The position numbers and the translations under genes were made by a program. A stretch of 64,000 nucleotides of DNA, taken from contig OX030961.1 in assembly GCA_943735955.1 (NCBI GenBank), positions 5,100,420-5,164,419 on the forward strand, in the 5' to 3' direction. This stretch comes from Piscicola geometra. Lineage: Eukaryota > Annelida > Clitellata > Hirudinida > Piscicolidae. Positions 8,946 through 20,110 of the stretch are shown in pieces (the stretch's first letter is position 1; each line of letters begins with the position of its first letter). Under the pieces are notes generated by a model. The model ran no database searches. It had not been told where the DNA came from and saw nothing but the letters and a program-made list of their open reading frames with translations.

Positions 8946-11500
8946 CCATCATTAGCTGATCCCCCCTCCCAATACTTGTTATAGAAATTGAATTTTTTTT
9001 ATGTTGAAATATTTCAATTACTAATTTTTATTTTTAAAGAAATATTTTCATATAATTTAGAAATATTTCATGAACTTTCTATACTAATTTTCATATTAGA
9101 GGTCAAAAGACCTGAGATGGTCTTACTCCTTAAATTATATTTATTAGAAATTTTATTCCGCAATTTGAGCAAAAGTTTTGAAGTATCCTTGCTATCTTTC
9201 TATCTTTGATTAAAGTTAATTTTTTATTGTTTGTGTTTGATGAGCGTATAAGTCGGACCGGGTGCCCGCGGGACTCCCAAGGAAATGGGAATAAAAAGTA
9301 CCATCGGGAATGAGAATGAGAATCAAAATGTAATTTGGAAACGGAAAAAAGAGAAATAAAATTTTAGCATTAAAATAATTACATACATAAAAATTATAAT
9401 GAAATATAGTAAAAACCCATAGTTGTCTTTATAAATTTAAAATTACCATAATATTTTTAATTTGTAGTTTAGGAGAATAAGAATGTTGAAAACCCCCTTT
9501 TTTCTTGAGTCTTTTATGAATTTATCATATGAATGAAAAAGAAAGCTCAGAAAAGGATAAATTGTGAAATATTCAAAATTACGTCCTACAAAAGTTGAAG
9601 AGTATTACATGTTTTTTTCATTGGGGTAAAATGAGAAATTTTTAAATACTAAAAGTAGCAAACATTTTGTTCAGTATATCTGCAAGTTATTTTCCCTAGG
9701 AATAGCATTTTTCAACATGTGGTCGTTTGACTCTAGACTAAAGTTCTGCACGGAAAATCTCCCCTCGGGTAACTGCGAGAAATCCATGGAAAAAAGAATT
9801 TATTGGAATATACTAGTGGATATGAGTTGCGAAAACTTATCAATAATTGTTTAATTGTCTTTGTTGTGCATTATAACTTTCGTTAGCGTGAAGATAAAAT
9901 TAAATATGTTTTTCCATTTATTGTATAATGCCAGCCGGTTGCAGCCCTTCTGAGAGGCTCTTTTCTATGGTAGGGGGGACATAAATAGGCAAAATATTGA
10001 AAATTCATTACGTCCTCTTGGAATATGGTTCAATGGGGTTATTTCATGAATATTTAATATTGCAAGTTGGTACTTTTGAAAAACACACCCAAAAAACTGA
10101 ATCGAAGATTTAGGCTTAAGCCTCTGCGTTTTCAAGCAAAAAGAAATCATTAGATAATTTAATTTACTCAAATTTTACGATAATAAGGTTACTTAATATA
10201 ATAGTTAAAATAATATATTATAAATATTAGAAAAAAATATTTGTGCCGCCCACCTACACTGGGCTTAAGCAGTGACATGAATAAAGTTCTGCAATTGGTT
10301 GAAACAGATGTGAGAATATATCAGCTTTTACAAAGTTTAATGGTAGTAATAAACATTTATAGAAAAATTCTAGCGTAGTTGGACATGCACTTGACATGTG
10401 TCTTCAGCTGGTGGCTCCCGAGCTCAGCCAAACCCTGGAACCGATTCAGTGAGTTTATCTTGAGCAAATAATGGTATCCGGTGGGCTGTTTTTCTACAAA
10501 GACAATAGGTTCTATTTTTTTTCCAAGGCAACAACAGTTCTTATTCATCCCTTCAGTGATCTCACTAAGTTCTCAAGCCAGAACCCACAGATAAAAATCG
10601 CATAGCCTGTCTAGTCAGAGAAGTTATGGAACCTTCCTATTTCTAGTTGTTCTGGTGGTTTTTTTCGGCTTGGATGTGCATTTGGTGTCAGACGCAGCAG
10701 TTGAGCACTTGTAGTAAGTCTATGAGTTAATTTTTATTATGCAGATTTTTCTCAAGACGGTTTTAGATAGGCAAAAGAAAGACTAGGACATGATGAAGAA
10801 GCCTTACCTATAAAGTACCCAATCAGGGAGCAGACTTCTGAAATCGATGACACTCTTATTCACAACCTTGGAATGAACAGGCAGTGTGATAGGGTTAACC
10901 ATAGATTAAAGAAACTAGTAAATTGAATGCAGTCAGTAGATCCATCATCCGAAAGAAGCCCCAGCCTAAAGATGGTCAGATCCCGTCTTTCGGGAGCTTC
11001 AAAGCAACGGGTCAAACAAAAAAACAGTCAAAACTTAACTGGAGTGAAGAAAAGGAAATTAAGTTTTTAAAAAAACAAAATAAAAAAATAAACTGGTTTA
11101 TAGAAAGATGCGAAAAAGAATTAAACTTTTATGCCTGTTGAAATAAAAAAGGATCCTTTCACTGAAAATAAAAAATCTCTGGTCGCAGTCTTTTGAAGTT
11201 CGGCAGTGTATTGTTGTTGTTCAAAGCTGGAAACGATTGACTGAGAAACTGAGACTGAAATGTTCGGTTACCAATTTCAAGAACTAAATCTCAATCCAAG
11301 AATTAAAATATAAGCCATAAGTGTTTTTTAACGACTGGTAAGTATAATTAATATATTTATTATTATAAAATTTGAATATCTTATATTAAGATTCTTATAT
11401 CGCTCTTTCAGAAATAAACAAAGTCACGTGATACTTTTCTTTCTATGCTGGAGAATTTGAAGAATGACGGTCTCTTGCAATGGTGATTAATACAGAGGGC
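8946..11500. other. AT-rich intergenic or intronic stretch without a recognisable gene
   Basis: A lone AGTCGGACCGGGTGCCCGCG block at about 9251 resembles the ends of the element at 16.55-17.82 kb. Short open frames at 10,357-10,548 (minus) and 10,923-11,141 (plus, lysine-rich) show no family motif, splice support or biased composition that I trust. Confidence 0.5.
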
Positions 11501-11504
11501 GTAT

Positions 11505-14500
11505 CTACACTACTTGTTGTTTGTAGGATATCTATGAGACTAACTTACTCGTCGAAACAGGCTAAATGTAGGTTAACTTACTCGTCGAAACAGGCTAAAT
11601 TTAGGCTAACTTTCTCGAAACAGGCTAAATGTCGGCTAACTAATGTCTAATGTCGAAACAAGTTTTTTAAATTTAAATTTGTGAATAAATCTAAATATTT
11701 TGTATACAAGAAGCAAGGATTATAAATAATTCTGTTTTTTAATATTACTTCTTTCTTTGAAAAGTTATTAGACTTGTAACATGCAACCACTGTAACATAC
11801 AGCTCCGGCCCCCCTACTCGAAACAAGATCTGGTCGAAACGAAATTATTTTTTAGTAACAAAAAAAAGCTTCATAAATTTTATTTGATAAACTGAATTGT
11901 TAATAAATTTAACACACAATTTTTCATAAAAGAATCATATATTCAGATATAACACTTCTACATAGAGGAATTCGTGAATGCGCTTGGTAACAGTTTGGAT
12001 CTGATCCGCCAAATCGAAGCCATGGTTGATTGGGTCACGCTAACTGCCTATTGGCTGAAACTAATTGCCACTCTTCCAGATATATAAAGGATACATCTAT
12101 AAAAAGTAGATATAAAGGATTTTAGTATATAGTTCTCAATCGTGAACCCACTACCGTCCATCCAGGTAGTGCGGAAATAGTGAAAGAACTCAGACAATCT
12201 TGCATTGGAGTTTCTCTCAACTATTTGATCAAATAAGAGACGGGATCTCCCCCTCTGGGATTAACGGAAGGGAAAACGTCAGCTGAACGAGATTGTATAC
12301 CACATGATTGCTTCCATAAGTCGTGCTCAACCCCAAATCCTTGATCTTCCGCCAAAGGGCCTGCCCAAAGTGGAAATAACAGCCTTTAATTTTTAGATTA
12401 GGGAAAACCTCTCTGATTGCCTTCCAGAGGCCGACCTCAAAGTCCGAAACAAATGTTGCAAGTTGAAGAGCGGGTCCGAGCAGTTGGCACACCTTCTGTA
12501 GCACCTTTAAAATAACAATATGAGTACAATAACTCGATAAATTTGTTATGAATAAACTCTCTTATTTACCACTTTATAATCTTTTGATGTCCTTCTTGTC
12601 ATCAAGACGTATACAAGTGGCGCCTGTTTGACTGAGTCATCATCCCTGAAATGGTTTGAAATTTTTGTTGTTGAAATCAAGTCAATTAAATTGAATATTA
12701 TAAGAGAAAAATAAAATTAAATCATATCATATCGACACATACCTCATGAAGCCGTGGATCGTGAAAAGTTGCTTGAATGGCATCTTGACGACCTTGAATG
12801 TGCCGTCAAGATACCATGTCTTGCATCTCGTAAGCCTCTTGAGGTTGCAGTCAGTGGCGAACAGGTAGTGGACCTTGTTACTCACGGACACATGCCCTCT
12901 GTAGAACGGCTCTTTGATTACTGAAAAAGCCTTCATCGGCCTGAATAAATTAAAATCATTGTTAAAAAAAACCTTTGAGATTATTTAAATGTAAGAATAA
13001 TCTTACTTCAAAAGGAGTTGAGAGTGGTTCATTTGGGAAAATCTTCTTTCGGCGGTAGCAAGCAATCTGGCTGAGATTCGTCGAGCTAATCACTGCTCCT
13101 GTTGGCTGCTCCCCCAAAGGGAACTTCTGCCCCGCATCTCGGACGATGATCAGGGCAGTTTCCAGGAGCCGTTTCTGCGCAGCCATCTTAATCTGGATTA
13201 TTTAAAAAATGTATAAAAAAAACTTTAAAAAATAGATTCCTTGAAATTGCAATGGTATATATTCATATAATATTACTTCTATCTTTTGACGAATCCTCGT
13301 CAGTAGACCAGGTTTTGCTGCATGGGTGTGAAGGATTCCTCTTTCCTCAAATGCAGTGCCTTTTTGCTTTATTTTTCTTGGGCAAGTATGAATCTTCGCC
13401 CGAACACTGCATCTCCACAGCACACTATACTGTAGCCTTTGATAGAGAAGAAGAGGGAAAAAGTGATCTAAAAATGGCAAATAAAAAATTAAATTTTTAC
13501 CCATATTTAGTCCTTAATTTACTATTGACTCAAAAAATCATAAACTTATGTGACAGTGTCGGTTTACCTTTTGCTGCAAGTGAAAGAATATCCTTCACTG
13601 GACACTAGATGGTACGTTCCTCTTTGTAAGCCACCTTCCACGACTGTGTAGGTAGATTCTTGGTAGGGCACGTACTCTTCTTTATTAACACTTTCTGCAC
13701 TCATGTTCCTAAAATTTGAAGAATTTTTTTCATTAGAAATGTCATAAAAGGTTTGGAAGTCTGCTTTGGACAACGCTAACAGATAAGGCTGTTTATTTTA
13801 AATAACATGGTAAAAAAGAAAATTTATTATTAACAAATTTGCATTATAAACGATTTGCAAACAATATTCTATATTTAAAAAATAATGAATAGCCAAGTAA
13901 TAATTTAAAATAATAAAGATCAAAGTAATAATTTAAAATAATAAAGATAAAAGTAATAATTTAAAATAATAAAAATCAAAGTAATAATTTTAAATTTCAA
14001 ATAATATAATAGATGACTAACAACTCCTCATCCATGAATCCAGCTTCCTCCATATGTGATGGACCTTCTTCATTCTCCTCCTCATCACTGTTAATACAGC
14101 TATTTATAAGTTGTTAAAGTAAAATATGAGTGAAATATACTATGAAATGCTGAAGAATTCGTGTTATTGACTTACTAATCTTCCTCCAAATGTGATGGAC
14201 CTGGAATATCTTCATCCTCCTCCTCATCACTTATGATACTGAAAAGTTATTTAACATGAAAAGATGATTTTAATATTTGAAATTTAATTATTTTATTTTT
14301 TTGAGTTTACAATGGCATAATAATTAATAATGTATCATTACATTGGATTTTTTTTTCCATCTTCCTCATCACTGTGAATTGCACTGCGAAATAAAGTATA
14401 CGTTTGTTTGAAATGTAAATTCGGCTGAGAAGAATATCAATTAAATGTATTATTCTTTAAAGAATAACTAAAAAGTAATTGATATAAAATTATATTATAG

Positions 14501-14965
14501 TTCGAATACTTACATTTGTTTTTCTGCACAACTCTGGCTGACGAAATGCAGTCGGTTCTTGTCTGCAACTGCCTCATCATAAGCATCACTTGTGATATTT
14601 GTGTGGCCACAGCTTAAATGCTGCAAGCCATCACAAATATCATAAGTAATGGCCTTCGATCACATTCATTTTGCAATACAGGCAGCGAGACATATTTAAA
14701 AAAGCGGAAAGAGCAAAATTTGAAGACTGTGAATCATAGATATCCTACAAACAACAAGTAGTATATACTATATCTATGCTGTGAATACATCTTAAAATTA
14801 ATATTAAAGCAATAAAAAATTGAAATGATCAATGTTCTCTTGTTGTTTTCAAAATATTCATATTTGAAAAAAAAAATTTTAGCCGACATTTAGCCTTTTT
14901 CGACGAGTAAGTTAGCTTCTTAGATATCCTACAAACATATATATATAGTATATACATAGGCTGTC
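11505..14965. mobile_element. MULE (Mutator-like) DNA transposon with long inverted ends
   Basis: GTTTGTAGGATATCTATGAG plus ACTAACTTACTCGTCGAAAC at 11,519-11,558 is matched in inverted form at 14,881-14,936 over about 55 bp. A second inverted copy of the outer part, ACTACTTGTTGTTTGTAGG, lies at 14,737-14,765. The left end also has three tandem copies of a CTCGTCGAAACAGGCTAAAT unit (11,548-11,645). Between the ends lies a multi-exon MULE transposase gene. The exact outer borders and the 8-11 bp target duplication expected for MULEs were not found, so the ends are approximate. Confidence 0.75.
12130..14693 (-). pseudogene. Intron-rich MULE transposase with zinc-binding N-terminus, acidic exons, FLYWCH and MULE domains
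   Basis: Exons in coding order: 14693-14514 (MSRCLYCKMNVIEGHY, then after a frame slip DGLQHLSCGH, a small Cys/His zinc-binding module), 14383-14342, 14238-14176 and 14087-14018 (acidic, with repeated GPSHLEED / GPSHMEEAG), 13708-13568 and 13436-13277 (FLYWCH finger split by an intron: GTYHLVSSEGYSFTCSKR, WRCSVRAK, HTHAAK), 13192-13007, 12940-12743 (WYLDGTFKVVKMPF), about 12645-12568 (APLVYVLMTR), and from 12506 the core FVSDFEVGLWKAIREVFP and IKGCYFHFGQALW. The Asp residues of DGTF and SDFE and the CxFHF motif of MULE transposases are present. After 12,229 the frame breaks, and SEFFHYFRTTW continues in another frame. The two frame slips suggest an old copy. Confidence 0.75.
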
Positions 14966-15011
14966 GCATTGTTTACATTACGCATTAGAAAATGGACCTG
15001 GATTTCTAGAT

Positions 15012-15080
15012 TAATACAATACAACGACGAGTATTATTAACGTGGCGTAAACCCGGACGGGCTTCAAGACTACTTGGTTA
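15012..15080 (-). mobile_element. SINE fragment (same family as at 944)
   Basis: CGACGAGTATTATTAACGTG and GCGTAAACCCGGACGGGCTT match, in reverse orientation and with divergence, the 3' body of the SINE at 944-1125 (TCGTTCGGGTTATACGCC and AATAAGGCTCGTC). A third fragment lies near 33.34 kb. Confidence 0.5.
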
Positions 15081-15427
15081 TGGAAAATAATATTAATGAT
15101 AGATGAATAAGTGGAAAATATAGGACAAGTAAGTTATTGAAATTTAACAATAAAATCATTTATATATATATATACATACATGTATATATTTTTAAATAGA
15201 TAAAATAATTTTTTTTTAAAGATTGAAACTGAAATGATAATAACAATAAATTTAAGGAAAAAAAAGTAAATATCTATATTATATTATTATGATTATTTTT
15301 TATTTTTTATTATTATTTATTTTACACTTATTATTGACCATTAGTATAAATATAAAAAAAAGAAGAATGAAATTGGGAAGCAAGAAATTGATTAATGAAA
15401 AGTGAGCAGTAAATTTGTAAGTTATTG

Positions 15428-16282
15428 TTATCGGTCGAACAAGTACGTTTTCAGGGAACGGCTGAATGTCGCGGTCGAGCTCGGGGATTTGATTCTATTG
15501 GGAAGACTATTCCAAAGAGTCGGCGCTGCAACAAAAAAGCTTCTTGCACCTGCATACTTGAGTTTGTAGCTCTGTGGAACTACATCTCTTGACCTAGCAG
15601 ACCTGAGTCTTTCCCTCTGGGGAAGACTTGCTCTCATGACAATGCTGCTCGACAAATAATCTGGGCACTCATTAGACAGACACTTGTGCATTAACAAGAT
15701 GTTTTTGTATTCAATTCTATTTTCAACACGGAGCCAGTGAAGCTCTTTGAGAACAGGGCTGATGTGATCATACTTTCTAGCACCTGTTATGAGCTTAGCT
15801 GTGGTGTTGATTATAGACTGAATTTTCTGCAGCTGCGTCATTGGCGACCCAGTAAGAATGATATTGCCATAGTCAATTCGACTGAGAACCAAAGCAGAAG
15901 CCAATGTTCTCAGTGAGTCCTTGGTCAATAACCATCTTATGGATCGTATTTGGCGTAATGAAGCAAAGCAGGTTGGAGTCATCTTGTTGATGTGTGTCGT
16001 CATGGTGAGGTCTTTGTCGAGATAAACTCCTAGGTTTCTGACACTATCGGAAGGAATTATCTCGTTCTGACAAATGCGAACTGGATCTTTGGGAGTGTGA
16101 GTAGAGTTTCGACGGGATGAGAGCCAGATAACTTCAGTTTTGCTGGAGTTAAGTTTCAGTTGATTGGCACCCATCCAAGCAGCAATTTCATCAATGCATG
16201 ATGACACCCTTTCTTGCAGGTCAGCCTGATGACCTTTAATGCAGTGACCGTAAATCAGCGTACTGATGAAAAGCGAGCTCAT
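15428..16282 (-). mobile_element. 5'-truncated LINE, CR1/L2-like reverse transcriptase C-terminal region
   Basis: One open frame of 284 codons covers the thumb and C-terminal part of a non-LTR reverse transcriptase: QLKLNSSKTEVIWLSS, VRNLGVYLDKDLTM, ALVLSRIDYGNIIL, LKELHWLRVENRIEYKNILL and AAPTLWNSLPNRIKSP. The catalytic FADD palm motif should lie just before LIYGHC but is missing, so the copy is cut at its 5' end inside the palm, as usual for incomplete LINE insertion. The preserved frame suggests a fairly recent insertion. The clade call rests on the LHWL/LWNSLP blocks and is approximate. Confidence 0.85.
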
Positions 16283-16825
16283 GTCTAGCTGCTATTCTGA
16301 TTAATGAGCACAAAGAATAATGATTTTGTAGCTAAATTTGAAATTTATACTTTTTAGCACTTGAACTTTTATTAAATAATAAAAACTGTCCATTTGCATT
16401 CTTTCCGTTGAATTCAACTCAAGAACGTGTTTGTTTATCGAGGATTGATTTTCAAGAAATAATGTTTAGAAGCGAGAATTTAAAGGGTATCGTGGATATT
16501 CCTTTTAACTATTGATCCTATCATTTAAAGACGGTTTGTTTCTGTATGCATTAGAGATCGGACTGGGCCCATTTTTCATTCCCGGCTACTAACTTGTTTC
16601 TCCTTTCCGTTCTCACTGGTCATTAGAATTTTTATTCCCGCTTCCTAACCATTCCCGAAACTCCAATTTGATAAATTTTCACTGACTTTTCACAAGTTAT
16701 CACAGTTTTAGCTTTCAAACCATGGCCATATAAGGGTCTAAGGTCAGTGAGTTTTGAGCCCCTTCAATAAACCTCTCACATTCAAATGCTTTCATGTTGA
16801 GCATGGAATAAATGAATGGGCTTCA

Positions 16826-16890
16826 ATCAATCAATCAATCAAATCAATTTCTATAGCGCTCTTTCCTCAAATTCAAGAGCACTGGTAAAT
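16826..16890 (-). mobile_element. LINE 3' tail fragment with CAAT repeat
   Basis: Inverted copy of the block at 7,604-7,662: CAATCAATCAATCAAATCAA, then TCTATAGCGCTCTTTCCTCA. Confidence 0.6.
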
Positions 16891-17063
16891 GAATTTGTTA
16901 AACAGATATGTCTTCAGATCCGTACGAAAAGTAAATAATGATATAGAAGTAGTTAAATAAGGAGGTGATGAGTTTTAAATATATGGACATCTTTAAAGAA
17001 GGGTCATCTAAGTAAGGTAATAATTGTCTAATACGTCAGTTTTCAATAGATAATAGACATAAA

Positions 17064-17340
17064 CAGTCATGTGTAGAAGATTCGTTCTGACAGTCTGTCC
17101 TTCATCTGCAGAGCTCATTTGCCTTGTGAAGTAAGTAGCCAGTGGGTGCTAGCAAGCTGTGCACTGGTGTTCCAATTGAGGCTCTGGAACTTCTTCATAA
17201 ACACAGTCATGTATTGAAGATTCGTTCTAACAGTCTGTCCTTCATCTGCAGAGCTCATCTGCCTTGTGAAGTAGGTAGCCAGTGGGTTCTTGCAAACTAT
17301 GCATTAGTGTTCAAATTGAGGCCTTGGCACTTCTTCCTTT
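17064..17340. repeat. 140-bp tandem duplication
   Basis: CAGTCATGTGTAGAAGATTC starts at 17,064 and again, with small changes, at 17,204. The two copies stay alignable for about 135 bp (TCTGTCCTTCATCTGCAGAG, TTGAGGC, CACTTCTTC). Confidence 0.85.
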
Positions 17341-18119
17341 TAAAATAAGTTTTTATTGTAGTCCGTTAGAGTTAGACAGTTCTTGGTTGAAGATTTTAAT
17401 TCCGAGAGCAAGATAAATTTAAAACCAGAAAACAAGAAAAGATATAAATTATGATTACTATAATTATTTGAAATAAAAAAAAACTAAATTATTAGATAAG
17501 AAGACAAACTATTTAACAAAATCATTACGGTTAAAGCGGCTGCCAAGATGGCAGCTGCTAACCAAAGACTTTTTTCTGAACAAGAATAAATTGAATTTAC
17601 AGTGACAGAATTTTTTTTTTGACTTTGACGGATGGGCTGCCAGTGCCTCACTTTCTATGTTTTAACACGCTCCGGTGAAATGAATGATGATGAAGATGAT
17701 TATATTGACTTGCATTCCCATTTTCTCCCGTCCCCAATTTTAGTTTTCATTCCCGTTCCCATGGGATTCCCATGAGTACCCGCAGATACCCGGTTGAAGC
17801 AAGTACCTAATCCGACCTCTGTTTTTAAAGGAACATTTATTTCTGAACTGGAGCATACAAAATGATATAAAGTTTTCTGAAAAAGGACAAAAAGCTCAAA
17901 AAGCAGGCACTGATTGCGAGGTAGTTGAACATTCAAAACTAATCTCTTCCTGAGTTTGGACAAAACCCTCAAGTTAGGACGAAGTTTTGGTGAGTTAAAG
18001 ACTCGGTTTCCTGAGCTGTGGTTTGTTGTAAGCCGACTTGAAATCTTCGGAAACCTGTCTGCCGAAAAAGCCTTGTTGAATTAACTCACTATTTTTTTAA
18101 ATATTTTTTATAGTCTTTA

Positions 18120-20110
18120 CTGATCACGGTTTGACAGACGCAGGCCATGTTACATGTTGCATAAGATACAAGATAATAGTAGATAATTATAGGATACTGA
18201 TGCTAATGATAATGGTTTGAAAAATTACAAGACAAAGGATATGGTGAATATGGTAATAATTAAGTAGCTAAATAAATAATAAGAATCAGAGATGATAATA
18301 TAAATATAAATGTAAATTATAGAATGTGATGTTTAAGAAGACGAGGGAGGAATGTTTTACTTTCAAGCGTAGTATATATAGGGGTATCAAAATTGTGTTT
18401 TCGGGGTCTTAAGTTATGAGTAGATTTTTAAGGGGGGGTAAGATATGGTGAAGAACGTGGTCAGAGTTAGTAGATATTTTAAAAAATATTTTAGTGTCTA
18501 AAGTGGTAAACATAGATGGGTAGAAAGAGCGAAGGTAGTTAAGTCTAATGAGTTTATTAATTAGGGACTGGAGTTGCTTAATGTGTGGCTGATTAGCAAA
18601 ACTAGACCAAGAAGGAGTTGCATACTTAAGGTGAGAGATGATGAGGGACTCAGTGATGTCAAAGAGTTTGGCACCATAGAGTCCATGGGAACGGATTGTT
18701 TTGATGGCATGAAAAGTTTGAAAGCATTTATTGATAATGTGATCTATGTGTGGTGAAATGTTAAGGGTGTCAGTGAATGTGATACCTAAGATAGTTAGTT
18801 TGTACGTGCGTTGAATGGAAGGATGTAAAGCTGGTGGTGTGATGCGTTTATAACTATTGTGGACTATGAGTTCAAATGATTTTTTGAGGTTAAGTGAGAG
18901 ATTACTGAGCTTGGCCCACTTAGACAGGGAGTCAAGCTCTAATTGGATGGTATGGGTGTTAGATGATGGAATAATGAGATAGGTGTCATCAGCGAATTTT
19001 AAAATATAATTAGAAGGGTGGTAGGGTTGAAGTGAAGAGGCGTTGATTATAAAGGTAGATGGACCAAGAACTGAGCCTTGGACCACGCTAGAGTTGATGG
19101 GAAGGATACTAGAAAGTTGATTTAAATAAATGGTGGAATGTGATCGGTTGGAAAGGAATGAAATGAGAAGGTTATATATGTTGTCATCAAGAGGAAGAAG
19201 TGCAAGATTAGAGGCGAGGGTATGGTGATCAAGAGTGTCAAAGGCTTTAGTAAAGTCAAGAGCAATAAGGTGAACATGACTATTAGTTTTGAGAAGTGAA
19301 GTGATGGTAGACGTGATAGCAATTATGGCAGAAGTAGGAGAATACAAGTAGGAGAACCTGATGGGCGAAAGGCGAATTGATCTTTAAGAATAGGTATTAC
19401 TGAAGGGTGATTGAAGCAAGGGTATATATATTGAGAAACTATGATTTTTTCGAGAAGGCGTGATAATATTGGAGTGACTGAAATGGGGCGAAAGTCTTGA
19501 GGCGATATTGGATGTTTAGTTTTGGGGATGGGATGAATAATGCTGGATTTCCACTGAAGAGGAAAATAAGAAGTGTTAATGCAATTGTTGAAGATGATGG
19601 AAAGTGGAGTACTGACTATGGCCCATAGTCTATGGGTGCAATTAGTTAGAGATACCATTGTGGCAAGCCATCGGAGCCGGTACCAGCTGGGCATTTTATG
19701 GTGAGAAGATTAAATATGGTGATAGGGTTAACATGGTCTTGAGTATACAGTGCTGTTGATTTAAATAGAGGATGGACATAAGATGGGATTGTAGACGTGG
19801 AAGCAAAGTAATTGTTGAGAAAATCTGCATTCAAGGTAGAAGAGCGATTTGACGATAGAGATGGAGCTCCCTTGCCTCTGAGTAGGTTTACTGTTTTCCA
19901 CATGGCTTTGTTACCACGCCTACAATTCCTCAATGTAGAGTGAGTGGTGTTGATGATTATGTTTTTGATACGAATGGTGATGGATGCAGCTAGTTGATGA
20001 TGACCCTTGCGCATGTGGTGATTTTTCATGCGAAGAAGAGATTTGATATATGGGCTAATGAATGGTGGGTCAGATGACCTAGTGGTGATGGACTTAGTAG
20101 GGTAGTTATT
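18120..20110 (-). pseudogene. LINE reverse transcriptase with frameshifts (non-LTR element)
   Basis: Three consecutive minus-strand segments make up the linker, fingers and palm of a non-LTR reverse transcriptase: 20,029-19,646 (linker, NCRRGNKAMWKTVNLLRGKG), 19,694-19,323 (PIPKTKHPISPQDFRPISVT, LEKIIVSQ, DQFAFRPSGS) and 19,347-18,409 (LIALDFTKAFDTLDH, SSVVQGSVLGP, KFADDTYLI, LSLNLKKS). The FADD catalytic pair is intact, but frame changes lie near 19,680 and 19,340. The endonuclease domain is not recognisable upstream. Some linker sequence can be followed to about 20,110. It is of a different family from the LINE at 15.4 kb. The 3' untranslated part probably extends toward 18,120. Confidence 0.8.

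Larger units (their letters stand above)
16552..17822. mobile_element. Possible non-autonomous hAT-like element with imperfect inverted ends
   Basis: The left end TTAGAGATCGGACTGGGCCC and the right end (reverse complement ACAGAGGTCGGATTAGGTAC) share AGAGxTCGGAxTxGG and further C/G-rich blocks (CATTCCCG, CCGGxTA). No target duplication could be found. It holds a LINE 3' tail (16,826-16,890) and a 140-bp tandem duplication, but no transposase. Confidence 0.4.

Noticed and set aside
10923..11141. Lysine-rich 72-codon plus-strand frame as a small gene
   Set aside because: No family motif, no splice or promoter support, AT-rich low-complexity end.
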